Shown piece by piece: positions 17,890 to 28,100 of a DNA stretch of 64,000 nt. Each line of letters opens with the position of its first letter. Position 1 is the first letter of the stretch. The DNA is from Butyricimonas synergistica DSM 23225 (lineage in GTDB: Bacteria > Bacteroidota > Bacteroidia > Bacteroidales > Marinifilaceae). The notes beneath the pieces are model-generated. The model ran no database searches. It was not told the DNA's origin and was given only the letters and a program-made list of their open reading frames with translations. The translations under genes and the position numbers were made by a program. The stretch is from assembly GCF_000379665.1 (NCBI RefSeq), contig NZ_KB903359.1:1269340-1333339 (forward strand), read 5' to 3'.

Positions 17890-19434
17890 TTAGTAAAACT
17901 CTATCGGCATACTATCCACCAGTATAGATTTCCGAAGATAATCTCCGATACATAAGCTGATGCCGGGTAACGCTTGAGAGGAGCGGAAACTCGTGAAAAT
18001 ATTTCCCTCGTCCTTTTGTCCTTGTGACAAGATTATTTTCCCTTCTATATTCTTCACGGATAAGTTATAGACTGTAAAATCCATTTGGTATTCCAAAGGA
18101 GAGCGCAAATTAACCGGAGGAACAGCCACGGGATACCAAAAGCATTCGGGATATAACAAAGTATAATCTTTTGAACAAAAAGAGAATTGCCTGCCATGAT
18201 ATTGAATACCACGATTATTGTTCTTCGTGTTATAAAAAGCTTTCGCCGGTATATCCAGATAACAAATATTTTCGTCAATATCTCCCTCGTAGTGCATCAA
18301 AAGAGAGACTTTTTCATTGGGTTGCAAACAATAATCAATAATGACAACCTGATGCTCCCTCTGGAAAGAAAGCTGTTTTTGCTCACATTCTATAGAAGTA
18401 ATCGTTAACCCGGGATTTAGAAAAAGGATCAATTGATTTATAGGTTCTTTCGTGGAATTCTGGAGGGCGAGCTCGCTGGTTGCCGAAAATCCGACATCGT
18501 GCGATTGATAAATAATATCATGCGTGAGCACGGAGGCAAGCGGGCAATCTTGAACATGCAAGAAGCCAGCCCTGTATTCATCTCTTGTTTTCTCGTTCCG
18601 GTAAAACAAGTTCAGGTAACTATGTAACAATAATATTCCCAATAACAACACGAATGTTCCGCTACACGTGTAGTGCCATCTTTTTCGAGGATAATTAGGA
18701 ATTCGCTGCATCCCAAGAACTGCCAAACACAGGAGTCCCACTCCCCACAGCAGGTAAATACACCGCTGCAAAAAATACGGGAATAGATTCACGTGTCCTC
18801 CAAAATTAGAAAAACTATTGGGCAAAGTTCTCGCCCACGGATCAAGCGAACCATAAAGAACCTCCGGAAGATACAAGTAAACAAGAATCATCATTGTCAC
18901 CGATATAGTAATACTCAAAAAGAGATGGCGCACGAAGTATGCAACCAACAGCGATAAACCCAACGTGAAAACACACGTGGGGAAAACTAGTGTAATAAAA
19001 TAGAAAAGATAAATGAACAGGGAAAAGGGAACCGGATAGGTAAGAAGATGAACCATCACCGTAGCAAAAATCACAAGAATATTCAAGTAAAGAAATGATC
19101 TGAGTATTCCCATTGTCCTTCCCAAAAAGACAAAAGAATTACTCGAAGGATAAACATTCATAACTTCTAATGCAGATCTCATTCTCTGCCGTTTTTCCTG
19201 ATTTGTGGCAATGAAAATAATAAATAGAATTTGTATCAAATTAAAATAATAAGCACTGGCAAAGGGAATTGAAGAATCCAAGGCTATTTTATTCCACAAA
19301 TAATAATCATTGCGAGGGTATAGAGCATAAATAATATAGGCAACACTCACAAATAAGAAAATCTTCCATAAACTCCCACGAGTTATCATCTGACTTTCAT
19401 AACGGGCTATCGTGTCTATCTCTTGAATATGCAT
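17890..19434 (-). CDS. N-terminal part of an interrupted ABC-2 permease/M1-peptidase-like protein
   Basis: The 514-residue frame has seven or so membrane spans in residues 20-270 (first near LWKIFLFVSVAYIIYAL, then YYFNLIQILFIIFIATN). IARYESQMITRGSLW and the DSSIPFASAYYFNLIQ segment resemble ABC-2 permease/M1 fusions of Bacteroidota. Residues 290-514 match the beta-rich N-terminal domain of M1 peptidases. It ends with PIEFY and TAA (17892-17890), while the same frame stays open beyond. This suggests a nonsense mutation, read-through or a base-call error. No ATPase gene lies beside it; the nearest is at 33507. Confidence 0.62.
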   Translation of the reverse strand: MHIQEIDTIARYESQMITRGSLWKIFLFVSVAYIIYALYPRNDYYLWNKIALDSSIPFASAYYFNLIQILFIIFIATNQEKRQRMRSALEVMNVYPSSNSFVFLGRTMGILRSFLYLNILVIFATVMVHLLTYPVPFSLFIYLFYFITLVFPTCVFTLGLSLLVAYFVRHLFLSITISVTMMILVYLYLPEVLYGSLDPWARTLPNSFSNFGGHVNLFPYFLQRCIYLLWGVGLLCLAVLGMQRIPNYPRKRWHYTCSGTFVLLLGILLLHSYLNLFYRNEKTRDEYRAGFLHVQDCPLASVLTHDIIYQSHDVGFSATSELALQNSTKEPINQLILFLNPGLTITSIECEQKQLSFQREHQVVIIDYCLQPNEKVSLLMHYEGDIDENICYLDIPAKAFYNTKNNNRGIQYHGRQFSFCSKDYTLLYPECFWYPVAVPPVNLRSPLEYQMDFTVYNLSVKNIEGKIILSQGQKDEGNIFTSFRSSQALPGISLCIGDYLRKSILVDSMPIEFY

Positions 19435-19456
19435 AACGATTCTTTTTATGGATTAT

Positions 19457-19489
19457 GAAGGGGATGGCTCTAAACAGAGTATCCCCTTC
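19457..19489 (-). terminator. hairpin terminator after the 154-residue secreted protein gene
   Basis: GAAGGGGAT (19457-19465) pairs with ATCCCCTTC (19481-19489) 47 bases after the stop at 19536 and just before the permease gene. A short inner pairing (CTC/GAG) extends the fold. Confidence 0.55.
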
Positions 19490-19535
19490 TTCAAGTCAAC
19501 AAAAAAATATTCCAATTCAATAAAAGCTATTGAAT

Positions 19536-20000
19536 TCATATATCTTCCTTACGTCTAAAAGGAATTCTTATTTGATCATGCTCATTTACAATATCCTGAA
19601 TAAAATTTAAAGATGTAACACCACGAAATGTTAGATTAATACTTACCGATCTCACATTACTAGGTACATGTGCCGCAGTCGTTTCTTCTATACGCACTGT
19701 ACCTCTATTAGCTTTTGTTACGACCCTAAATCTTTTATTAGCAGGAACGCTCTCTACATAGCTAAAAGATGCTAATCCAATAACTATCTTTTTTCTATAT
19801 TCCTTCCACGCTTTCTTTCCTTCTTCGTTTTCTTCTTCTACCTCTATCATAGTAGTACATTGATCAAAGTTACGTCCATCCGTACATATAACATTAATCG
19901 TTATGTCTACCTTACTAGGTGTTGTCTGCGAAAAAGCTGTCATTCCCATTCCTACTATAAGAATGAAAATAAAACCGAAAATAGAAATAATTTTTTTCAT
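19536..20000 (-). CDS. secreted protein of unknown function
   Basis: The product has 154 residues, with a clear signal peptide (MKKIISIFGFIFILIVGMGM, cleavage after AFSQ). Residues 30-60 contain two Cys (VICTDGRNFDQCTTMIEV) that could form a disulfide. An acidic/basic stretch (EEENEEGKKAWKEYRKK) is followed by a beta-rich C-terminal half. No family is recognised. It lies about 520 bases after the DUF3298 gene of locus 2, which has its own terminator, so it is probably a separate transcription unit; it may share the unit of the permease gene that follows. Confidence 0.7.
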   Translation of the reverse strand: MKKIISIFGFIFILIVGMGMTAFSQTTPSKVDITINVICTDGRNFDQCTTMIEVEEENEEGKKAWKEYRKKIVIGLASFSYVESVPANKRFRVVTKANRGTVRIEETTAAHVPSNVRSVSINLTFRGVTSLNFIQDIVNEHDQIRIPFRRKEDI

Positions 20001-20407
20001 ACGTGAAATTTTAATAATTAATATTTAACTCGTTGGGCAATCACGCTAGAAAACAATATTTCTATATAAAGAATACTCGAAATTACATTTGGTATTACTT
20101 TTTTATTATTAATTTTACTATTCAACAAATGGTTTTCTCACCCTATTTCCCTCCCGTACAAATAGTGGATAGGCAATGATAAAGCTTCTCCTATAATACT
20201 TGACAACAATAGCAATCCTTCCGCAATCCGCCCATCCGGTGCTATTCCATACCCGTGGAAATGTTGTACTGGAGTTGTTTCCCGTTCTCTTCCTTATTTC
20301 AACCCGTTCTCTTCCTATTTTGATCGAGGAACCTTTCTCTCCCCGCCCGGTTGATCATTTTCCCTTCATCCACAATCTCCGACATTAATTTACGCGTACA
20401 TAAAACT

Positions 20408-20450
20408 AGGGCTGGAAGCCATTCCTACAAAAGAATTTTTTTCCAGCCCT
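20408..20450 (-). terminator. hairpin terminator closing locus 2; rest of the 520-base gap empty
   Basis: AGGGCTGGAA (20408-20417) pairs perfectly with TTCCAGCCCT (20441-20450) about 70 bases after the last stop of locus 2. The gap from 20001 to 20407 shows only a 14-base direct repeat CCCGTTCTCTTCCT (20281 and 20303, 22 bases apart) and no convincing gene. Confidence 0.65.
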
Positions 20451-20521
20451 ATTCGGAGTTTCAGGATCCAAATTTTTATATTCTTACCTGAAATTTACTG
20501 GTGAAGCACACTACACTACTA

Positions 20522-21199
20522 TTATTTTATCAACAACATATTACTTAACATCGAGCGGTCGACGTTCACTTCCACGTCCTCGCAAGCACCTGCCCCCAAC
20601 ACGTATTTTTCGTACGTGAAACACAAGTTCTTAACCGTGAAGTTAAGTGCCGCACAGGTCGCAACCGTCGGCTCGCCGGTAAAGCAATGATCCGGATTTC
20701 TGAATTCTTTTTTCAACAAACCGTTGATTTCACATTCTTGTTTCAGATTCAAAATTTCTCCTTTCGACAGCAAACGCTCGTGATTCAAATCGCAATTAAT
20801 GGCATAATACTTTGTTTCGCCATTCGCCCCTCCAAGAGAGATATACACCTTCAGACGCGTACTGATATAATTGTTATTCGCCATGAATACACTATCCTCC
20901 ACGAACATCTCCAACGGACGCATCGGCTCCCCGTCGGGAATCGTGTCAAACGCCTTGTTATACTCCGTTACCTGCATTTTAAAATCACCGACCAAACTAT
21001 CCACCAAAGCAGAAACCCTATCATTAACTACATCACATTTCTTACTATCGGGAGAGGAAAACACCGATTTAGAAATCAAAATTTCCCACATTTCCGTACG
21101 ATCGTTCTTTTTCTCTTTCGAAACTTCAATCTTTTCGGATTGACACCCTGCTAAAATAAAATAAACAAGGCTCGTTAACACTAAAAATTTCATATTCAT
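20522..21199 (-). CDS. DUF3298 (RsiV-like) lipoprotein at the end of locus 2
   Basis: The product of about 225 residues has a lipobox (LVYFILAGC). The C-terminal domain resembles DUF3298: ISLGGANGETKYYAINCDL recalls the Gly-Ala-His/Asn-Gly strand and Asn-Asp turn of the family, followed by a helix (EILNLKQECEINGLLKKEF) and a last segment with FTYEKYVLGAGACEDVEV. Four or five Cys are present. The family includes the extracellular part of RsiV and peptidoglycan-bound proteins. The ATG at 21199 follows the thioredoxin stop directly, so the genes are coupled. It is absent from the visible part of locus 3. Its role is unknown. Confidence 0.7.
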   Translation of the reverse strand: MNMKFLVLTSLVYFILAGCQSEKIEVSKEKKNDRTEMWEILISKSVFSSPDSKKCDVVNDRVSALVDSLVGDFKMQVTEYNKAFDTIPDGEPMRPLEMFVEDSVFMANNNYISTRLKVYISLGGANGETKYYAINCDLNHERLLSKGEILNLKQECEINGLLKKEFRNPDHCFTGEPTVATCAALNFTVKNLCFTYEKYVLGAGACEDVEVNVDRSMLSNMLLIK

Positions 21200-21200
21200 C

Positions 21201-22499
21201 TTACTCCTGTTGTAATAATTCCAATTCTCCCAGCTTACCCTGAACGGCATTCTGAATCATCATCTGGGTCATTTTCATATCGATCTGGTAGGATTCCACC
21301 AAAGCCTGGTTGTAACACTCTTTCGCGCTGCCATACTCCCCGACCATTTTATAGGAATCGCCAAGCATCACGAGATAATTCACTTTATCCATAGGGGCAA
21401 CATTTTTACCCTTCACCGCCTGTTTCATCCATTCGATAGCCTGGAGATGTACCTCTTTCGGTAATTTACTTCCCATCGCATCGTACATATTCTGCGCGGC
21501 AGCACCGTAATCTTCACCCGTAACCTTTTCTCCCAGGATTTCAAAATAACGGTTCATTTGCTCCATGTACCCCTGCACGTCTTTCTTGTAATACAACGTG
21601 TAAAGACCATCATAATAACACTTGGATTTCTCGTATGGCGACACCTTCGCATCGACAATAACATCATAAGCAGCTTTCAAATCACCCTGCACGCGTTCCA
21701 GGTATTTCTTGTAATCTACCTTTCCCGCTTTGGCAAGATTTTTCATCACGTTATCGTTATGCTCGATCACGAAATACGCCGGGGCATCACCCATTGCCTG
21801 CCGGTAAGCGGCAAGATTCTTGTTGATAAACTCGATCAGAGGATCATCTTGCTTCGTGTTATCGTGAAAAGTCAGAATAATGCTATAGTCCGTTTTGTTG
21901 ATCAAATCCGGTCCCATCTTCTGTTTGATGTACTCGTTGTACATTTTATTGACACGACTTACCCATTTCTCAGCCTCAATACCTTCTTGTGCAGACACAA
22001 AAGAAGGAGCTTCTTTTAGAAGTTGCTGAAGAATGTCCAAATCGTTTTTAGAACTCTTGTATTTAGCGTACAAGTCTTCAAATCCCAGTTCATCCCCGGT
22101 AGCCACCTTACCTTGTTTGATAAATTCTTCTACCGACGAAGAACCCGTTGCCAACAAAATCACTTTCCCGTCAGCCCGAAGATAAGCTAAAGTAGGATAA
22201 GAATTAACTTTAAATTGCTTCACGACAGATTTATTGGCAGGGGCCTCCGCATCTAACTGTATGGCTATAAACTTTTCGTTATAATAATCGCCAACATTTT
22301 TATCGGTGAACACGTCCTTCGCCATTAACTTGCACGGACCACACCATTCGGTATAAAAGTCAATAAAAACCAATTTATTAGCAGCGGCAGCTTTCTCCAA
22401 CGCCTCCTGGTAATTTCCCTTGAAAAAATTGATTCCTTGCCCGAAGCCGTTGAAGGCAAACACCAGACAAACAACCATCATCAAAATACTCCTTTTCAT
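21201..22499 (-). CDS. secreted thioredoxin-like protein with helical C-terminal domain (locus 2)
   Basis: The product has 432 residues, with a signal peptide (MKRSILMMVVCLVFAFNG, cleavage after FGQ). Its thioredoxin domain carries IDFYTEWCGPCKLMAKDVF, and a cis-Pro (SYPTLAYL) lies about 60 residues later. The long C-terminal region is helical and ends with a TPR-like pair (YGSAKECYNQALVESYQI). It is close to the proteins at 60861 and 3235. The probable role is reduction of disulfides in the periplasm, possibly in imported peptides or in the Cys-containing lipoproteins nearby. It is 16 bases after the small lipoprotein gene and two bases before the DUF3298 gene. Confidence 0.88.
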   Translation of the reverse strand: MKRSILMMVVCLVFAFNGFGQGINFFKGNYQEALEKAAAANKLVFIDFYTEWCGPCKLMAKDVFTDKNVGDYYNEKFIAIQLDAEAPANKSVVKQFKVNSYPTLAYLRADGKVILLATGSSSVEEFIKQGKVATGDELGFEDLYAKYKSSKNDLDILQQLLKEAPSFVSAQEGIEAEKWVSRVNKMYNEYIKQKMGPDLINKTDYSIILTFHDNTKQDDPLIEFINKNLAAYRQAMGDAPAYFVIEHNDNVMKNLAKAGKVDYKKYLERVQGDLKAAYDVIVDAKVSPYEKSKCYYDGLYTLYYKKDVQGYMEQMNRYFEILGEKVTGEDYGAAAQNMYDAMGSKLPKEVHLQAIEWMKQAVKGKNVAPMDKVNYLVMLGDSYKMVGEYGSAKECYNQALVESYQIDMKMTQMMIQNAVQGKLGELELLQQE

Positions 22500-22515
22500 C
22501 TCATTTCCTCATTAA

Positions 22516-22944
22516 TCATTCAACAATAAAAGTAAAAGCATCCTTTAACTCCGCGGAATAATCGTCATTATACACGCGCAGGCTTACCTCGTACCGACCT
22601 TTGGGAAGCGTCGTGTGTAAAGGCAATTCCATAATACCGCCTCCCCGTACAATCACTTCCCTCTTGAACAACTCCTTGTCGCCCCCCTCGGAAACATTCA
22701 CGTCAATCAACTCGTATTTCAAGGGATTAGTACCCAATACTCCCTGTACTTTAGGAGACACCCAATTGGTTTCATTCTTTATCCGGAGCGCATCTTCTAC
22801 CGGGTCCAACTCTTTCCGAACGACAATAGAAGCGGGATCATATTCCGCCTTATCAGCTTTCAAATACCCGACCTTCACGTCATGGCAACTCCACAACGCA
22901 AATACCAGAAAAAACAAAGTATATATCGATTTCATCTTTTTCAA
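22516..22944 (-). CDS. small conserved lipoprotein of locus 2
   Basis: The protein has 142 residues and a lipobox (LVFALWSC). The mature part is beta-rich and begins HDVKVGYLKADKAEYDP; it ends with a strand pattern (RYEVSLRVYNDDYSAELKD, then FTFIVE) like an Ig-type fold. It is clearly paralogous to the 141-residue lipoprotein at 62200: both share VGYL/VGFL, NWVSPKVQGVLGTNPL against PWVTSQIEQLLGTEPL, and the same ending. It occupies the place of SusE-like binding proteins. No named domain is recognised. Confidence 0.75.
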   Translation of the reverse strand: MKKMKSIYTLFFLVFALWSCHDVKVGYLKADKAEYDPASIVVRKELDPVEDALRIKNETNWVSPKVQGVLGTNPLKYELIDVNVSEGGDKELFKREVIVRGGGIMELPLHTTLPKGRYEVSLRVYNDDYSAELKDAFTFIVE

Positions 22945-22964
22945 TTAAATAATTAATACTATTA

Positions 22965-23591
22965 TTATAACTCTCCCAAAGTGAAATTATAGTGTAAGGA
23001 ATGCACCACCCCATTCGTCGGCTCGATATCGGTTGAGGCAACATCAATCATTGTCCCTCCCGTTTCTAAAGATTTGATATAAAGCACGACAGCACCAACT
23101 CCCGCCACGTCATTATAAGATTCCTGAAAAGAATAAATCCAAAAACGGTTCCCCATGGCACCCGTGAAAACAGTACCACCAGTACCTTGGTTTTCATCAT
23201 ATTCATTTGCCGTATTTTTACCGCGGGGAATATCATCACGCATATGCTTTCCCTTTACCACACACCTCATAATCATCTCGTAACAAAACTTCTGATCCAT
23301 TTCCGCGATACTGGTTATTCCTTCTCTCAACATATATCGCCGAATAGAATGATTGGTCGGACCGAAGAATGTAATTTGCTCAAATCCTTCTCTTTTTCCT
23401 TCAAACAAATCGACCAAATCGGCTCTCTCTATCATCAAACGGGTGCTATCCCAATCGTAACTGCTGGATTGCAGGTACTCGTACATATTCCCGGCAAATT
23501 TCCCGTTAGCCAAACCTGTATCGATAATATTGTATTTCGTGTTACACGACATCAACAGGAAAAAAATACCCATGAATAATATATATTTCAT
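22965..23591 (-). CDS. fasciclin-like (FAS1) lipoprotein of locus 2
   Basis: The protein has 208 residues and a lipobox (FFLLMSC). The FAS1 pattern is visible: MYEYLQSSSYDWDSTRLMI as first helix, LVDLFEG, then QITFFGPTNHSIRRYML (the Thr-Asn-x-Ser-Ile core), a second helix with CYEMIMRCVV, and a C-terminal motif DIEPTNGVVHSLHYNF. FAS1 domains mediate adhesion or binding. It has a paralogue at 62637 in the same relative position. It is probably a surface partner of the SusD beside it (26-base gap). Confidence 0.82.
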   Translation of the reverse strand: MKYILFMGIFFLLMSCNTKYNIIDTGLANGKFAGNMYEYLQSSSYDWDSTRLMIERADLVDLFEGKREGFEQITFFGPTNHSIRRYMLREGITSIAEMDQKFCYEMIMRCVVKGKHMRDDIPRGKNTANEYDENQGTGGTVFTGAMGNRFWIYSFQESYNDVAGVGAVVLYIKSLETGGTMIDVASTDIEPTNGVVHSLHYNFTLGEL

Positions 23592-23617
23592 ATTATATCC
23601 TTTTTAAAATTCAACAA

Positions 23618-25153
23618 CTAGAAAAGTTTAGCCCAATAACGATTTTGCCGAATAATATCATTTATCGCGAATGCCGATTTGCTGATCGGTAAAAACAAAG
23701 CCCCGTCTTTCACGTCCTGATCTGTCAAGCGGGAAAACGCCGGGCTCAGCTCCGTTCTGAAATACTGGTTGCGGACAACATCGTAGTAACGATGCCCCTC
23801 GGCGATCAACTCTTTTTCCCTTTCTTTGAAAACAGCATACTGCAAATCTCCGTCTCCGGCAGCCGGGTAGAGTGCCGCACCAGCCCTTTCCCGGATTCTA
23901 TTCAAATCGTCTTTCGCCCGGCTATCTCCTAATTTCGCGTAACACTCGGCTCTCAACAAATAGATGTCAGCCAATCTCCAATAACTAAAATTTGCATCAA
24001 ACGTGGCGAAAGCTTCCCCTGTATCTGAATACGCATCAGCCACATACAACCCCTCGCGCCATTTATACAAGTATGCGTATCCGGTATAATATTTCGAAGT
24101 GTCTTGTGAAGCTTCTTTAAATTTATAAAAAAACGCATCCCTTCTCTTGTCATTTTCGGCATATATCCCTTTTATCGTCTCGTTATTTAAATAGAAAGTA
24201 TTATCATATTCAAAATTCCCGAGGCTTGCATATTTATTCACTGGCCAATTCACGTAATAACGAGCCCAAACCTGACTCGTGGGCCAAGAAGACGCATATG
24301 TATCAAGCATTAACTCGAAAATACTTTCCGGGTTTACCGTCTTCGTGTCGGACATATACCGACACAATTCCTCCGGTGTACGCGCCAACTCGTATTGCCC
24401 CACTTTCTTCGTGATCAACTGAGTAGCCCAATCAATAGACTCCTCGTAACATTTTTTGGAATCACCTTCATAACCATATAAATCAATCATGCTCCCTTTC
24501 CAAGCGTATAGATGAGCCAATAACGCGGCAGCAGCCCCCTTGCACCCGTATTGTTTTATGGTGCACACGTTGCCCGAAATATCCTTCATATCCTCGAAAA
24601 GAGGAAGAATATCAAAAGCTTTACGAGCGTTCACGATTGCCGTATCGATCACCTCCAAGGTCGGGCTAGTCGCATAAGCACCCGTCGCGGATGTACTTTT
24701 CGTGATGATTGCCTTCCCCCAACGACGCGCCAAGTCGAAATACAATAATCCCTTTACAAAATAAGCCTGCCCAACATGAAAATCCACTCGCCCGGCTTCC
24801 ACATTTTTTATATTTCTGACATTTTCAAGAATAAGATTCGCTAGATAAATAGCATCATAATGATTTTTCCAATTGATATAGGGCGAACTGTTTTCATCCA
24901 AAGCAGAAGGACTCAAATTTCTCACCTCCTCGAATCCCTGTGTTCTATCTGAAAGCACCCCCATGTAAGCATGAGCGTTATTATCCAGAAAATAAGATCT
25001 TATAATACTATTCATTTCTGCCGTGATAGATTCCAACTCCTTTTCACTCTTGAAAAAATTACCTATCGTGGAGGCATTCTCCGGGACAACATCCAGCAGA
25101 GAATCACAAGCCGTCAGCAGAATGCAACATAAAACATATACATATTTTTTCAT
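23618..25153 (-). CDS. SusD/RagB family outer membrane lipoprotein (locus 2)
   Basis: The protein has 511 residues. After a lipobox (VLCCILLTAC) comes DSLLDVVPEN, then TPR-like helices (GQAYFVKGLLYFDLARRWG) and a C-terminal segment (YWRLADIYLLRAECYAKLGD, ERAG, then FKEREKELIAEGHRYYDVVRN). All are SusD hallmarks. It lies two bases after susC and should form the lid of that transporter. The substrate is not known; no carbohydrate enzyme is nearby. Confidence 0.94.
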   Translation of the reverse strand: MKKYVYVLCCILLTACDSLLDVVPENASTIGNFFKSEKELESITAEMNSIIRSYFLDNNAHAYMGVLSDRTQGFEEVRNLSPSALDENSSPYINWKNHYDAIYLANLILENVRNIKNVEAGRVDFHVGQAYFVKGLLYFDLARRWGKAIITKSTSATGAYATSPTLEVIDTAIVNARKAFDILPLFEDMKDISGNVCTIKQYGCKGAAAALLAHLYAWKGSMIDLYGYEGDSKKCYEESIDWATQLITKKVGQYELARTPEELCRYMSDTKTVNPESIFELMLDTYASSWPTSQVWARYYVNWPVNKYASLGNFEYDNTFYLNNETIKGIYAENDKRRDAFFYKFKEASQDTSKYYTGYAYLYKWREGLYVADAYSDTGEAFATFDANFSYWRLADIYLLRAECYAKLGDSRAKDDLNRIRERAGAALYPAAGDGDLQYAVFKEREKELIAEGHRYYDVVRNQYFRTELSPAFSRLTDQDVKDGALFLPISKSAFAINDIIRQNRYWAKLF

Positions 25154-25155
25154 AA

Positions 25156-28100
25156 CTAGAATTTTACGGTTAAACCTAAGGTTAATTTCCTTGCCAACGG
25201 GTAATTCATTCCATTATCTATCCCTGAAGAAGGATTCACCACTTCCGGATCTACACCCGAGTAATTTGTCCACAATAATAGATTTTCTCCCGTGAAGAAT
25301 ACTCGAACCCCGTCAAGATGAATTTTATTGACAATATCTTTAGGAAGATTGTACCCGATAGTCAACTGCTTCACCCGCATATAATTCACCCTTTCGATTT
25401 GGGAGTCGACAATTCCGGAATATTGTCCTGTATAACCGATAGATCCTGCCTCCAACGAAGGATAGTCGGTAACATCTCCCGGCTTCTGCCAAAAAGTTTT
25501 ACCCCGGTAATCCGTGAGTATAGGTTTAAAATTCTTATCAAATGCCAATGAAGGCTCCATGTACGCATTCACAATTTTCCTCCCGAGCGAATAAGTCAAC
25601 ATCAGGTTCAAGTCAAAATTCTTCCATTTAATCTCGTTCGCGAATCCCCCGTAAACAACAGGCAAAGCCGATCCGGCATAATACATATCCTCTGCATCGA
25701 TTTTTCCATCCATATTCATATCTGTCAATCTTCTCATTCCCGCGCGCACCGGATAGGATTGATCACCGAAATTCAACGGACGCTTATTCCCGATCTGATC
25801 CGGATAAACAGGAAGTTCCTTGGCATCTTGAATAATACCTTCATCTTTATATGTATAAATCCCGGCAATAGACCTTCCGACAACAAGACCGTCTATATCC
25901 ATATTCGTGTATGATTTTTCAAAACGGTTCCAGTTTCGGGAGATATTAAATTTAGCCCTCCATTTCACAGCCGACTCGCGGAAAATATCAATGAACGCTT
26001 CCAGCTCGAGCCCTTCATTGGAGATTTCCATCACGTTCTGCCACTGAGTGTCTAACAAATAAACATCCCCGGGAAGTTTCACGTTATACAACAACGATTT
26101 AGAGTACTTGTAATAATAATCCATTTTAAATTTCAAACGATAATCAAAAATATCTAGGTCTAAACCGATATCGTATTGATCTGTTTCTTCCCAAGTTAGT
26201 TTCGAGTTCAAAAGAGCGCCCGGACGGACGCCGACATTTCCCATAAAATTTCCCCCGATTGACAGGGTTCCCAACGCCAGATAAGCCTGATCGAACTGTT
26301 GCCCGGATCTCCCCCAGGATGCCCGGAGTTTTCCATAACTCAACCACCAGATATCCTTCAGGAAATTTTCCTCGGAATAAGCCCAACCAACCGCCACGGA
26401 AGGGAACGTTGCCCAACGTACATCTTTCCCAAACACGGAAGAACCATCCTTTCTCAGGGTAAACTCGGTCAGATATTTTTGTTTATAATTATAAGCAATA
26501 CGCCCGAAACCGCTCACCAGAAGCTTTCTCTCCGAATTGGAGCGGTAGGACTGTAAAGCCCGGGCTGTTCCATAACTCACATCTATCGTGGGGAAACCAT
26601 CCAGCACGTAATGAATATCGTCGCTGGGGCTTCCTTGACCTTTGCCACTGAACTCATTTTTTACCCACCGGGAATAGGTAAAACCCAATAACAAATCGAA
26701 ATGATGATTTTTCCTGATATCAAAATTATAATTCAACAGCTCTTCCGTTTGGAACATCATGTTCTGACCGATCTCTCCCGTGGAAATGCTCATATTATCC
26801 CAACTCAAGTAACTGGGATCAAAAGCATTTTTTTGCGACTGAACAAAGTCCATTGCCACATTTGCCGATAACTTCAGTCCTTTTATAATTTCATAAGATA
26901 AAGCCACGCTTCCGCGGATATTAAACGAAAGATCGCTTTCGACACTACCGCTCAAATTCTTTAACATTTCCTCCTCCACGACACTTCCTCCACCGGGCAA
27001 TAAAGTAGAATTTCGCATGGGATCGACAGTAAACGCTTCAATCTTGTGTCCCCCGCCAAATCCCGTGTAACCGACACCTTTGCTTCTGTCGGTGTATGCC
27101 ATATACACGCGGGCATCCAACGTCATATTCTTTCGCAAATTAGCATTCAAATTACTGATAAAATTCACCCGTTTGAAATCACTCCCCAGCATAATTCCTT
27201 TCTCATCATACCATCCCAATCCAATCAGATATTTGAAATTCTCTGATCCACCGGATGCCTGTATATTCGCGTTCAATATTTTCCCCGTCCGGAAAGCATA
27301 TTTCCACCAATTCGTGGAATTATTGTAAAAAGGATTCAAACTATCCTGCAATTGCCGGATAACCTCCCCCTGGCGCATAGGAATTCCACTATTCCAAAAG
27401 AAATCATAAGCACCATAGTATTTTCCGAACACATCCTCATAAGAGTTCGGGAAAAAATATTCATAGTTCTCATTTTGATAAGCCGCACGTTCATTTCTAG
27501 CCATCATGATATGCCACATCCTCTCGCCATGACCGCTGATCTGAGTCGGCGTTTCCGGTAGGATAGAACTGGAATAAGACACGTTGGCAGAGAATTTAGC
27601 CTTACCCATTTTCCCTTTTTTCGTCGTAATTAGAATAACACCGTTACTTGCCCGTGAACCGTAAATCGCAGCAGAAGCGGCATCTTTCAACACTTCAACC
27701 GATTCGATCGTCGAGGGGTCTAACTCCGCCAGCGTGTTCGTTCCCGTGATGGGAGAAGTAAAAGAATGCATCGGGATTCCATCAATCACATACAAAGGCG
27801 ATCCGTCATTTATTCCCTCTTGCAACAAAGAATTATACCCACGAATAGACACTTTCGTACCTCCGCCACCGGGAGAACCCGCCACGTTATTAACCTCGAC
27901 ACCCGCCATGTGCCCTTGCAACAAATTCTCGAAGCTGGCAGAAGGAATCTCCTCCAAATCTTTCGCTTTCACGGACGAAATGGAACTGATCAATTCCCGC
28001 TTGTTCCGTTCCCCGTAAGCAATCACGGTTACCTCATCCAAATCGGAAACTTCTTCTTCCAGCGTCACGGTCAACTCTTTCCCCGCCGTGAAAGGAATAC

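Noticed and set aside
20200-20388. Open frame of 62 codons on the plus strand in the gap after locus 2
   Set aside because: Composition is not protein-like, no signal or motif, and a direct repeat falls inside it; treated as chance.
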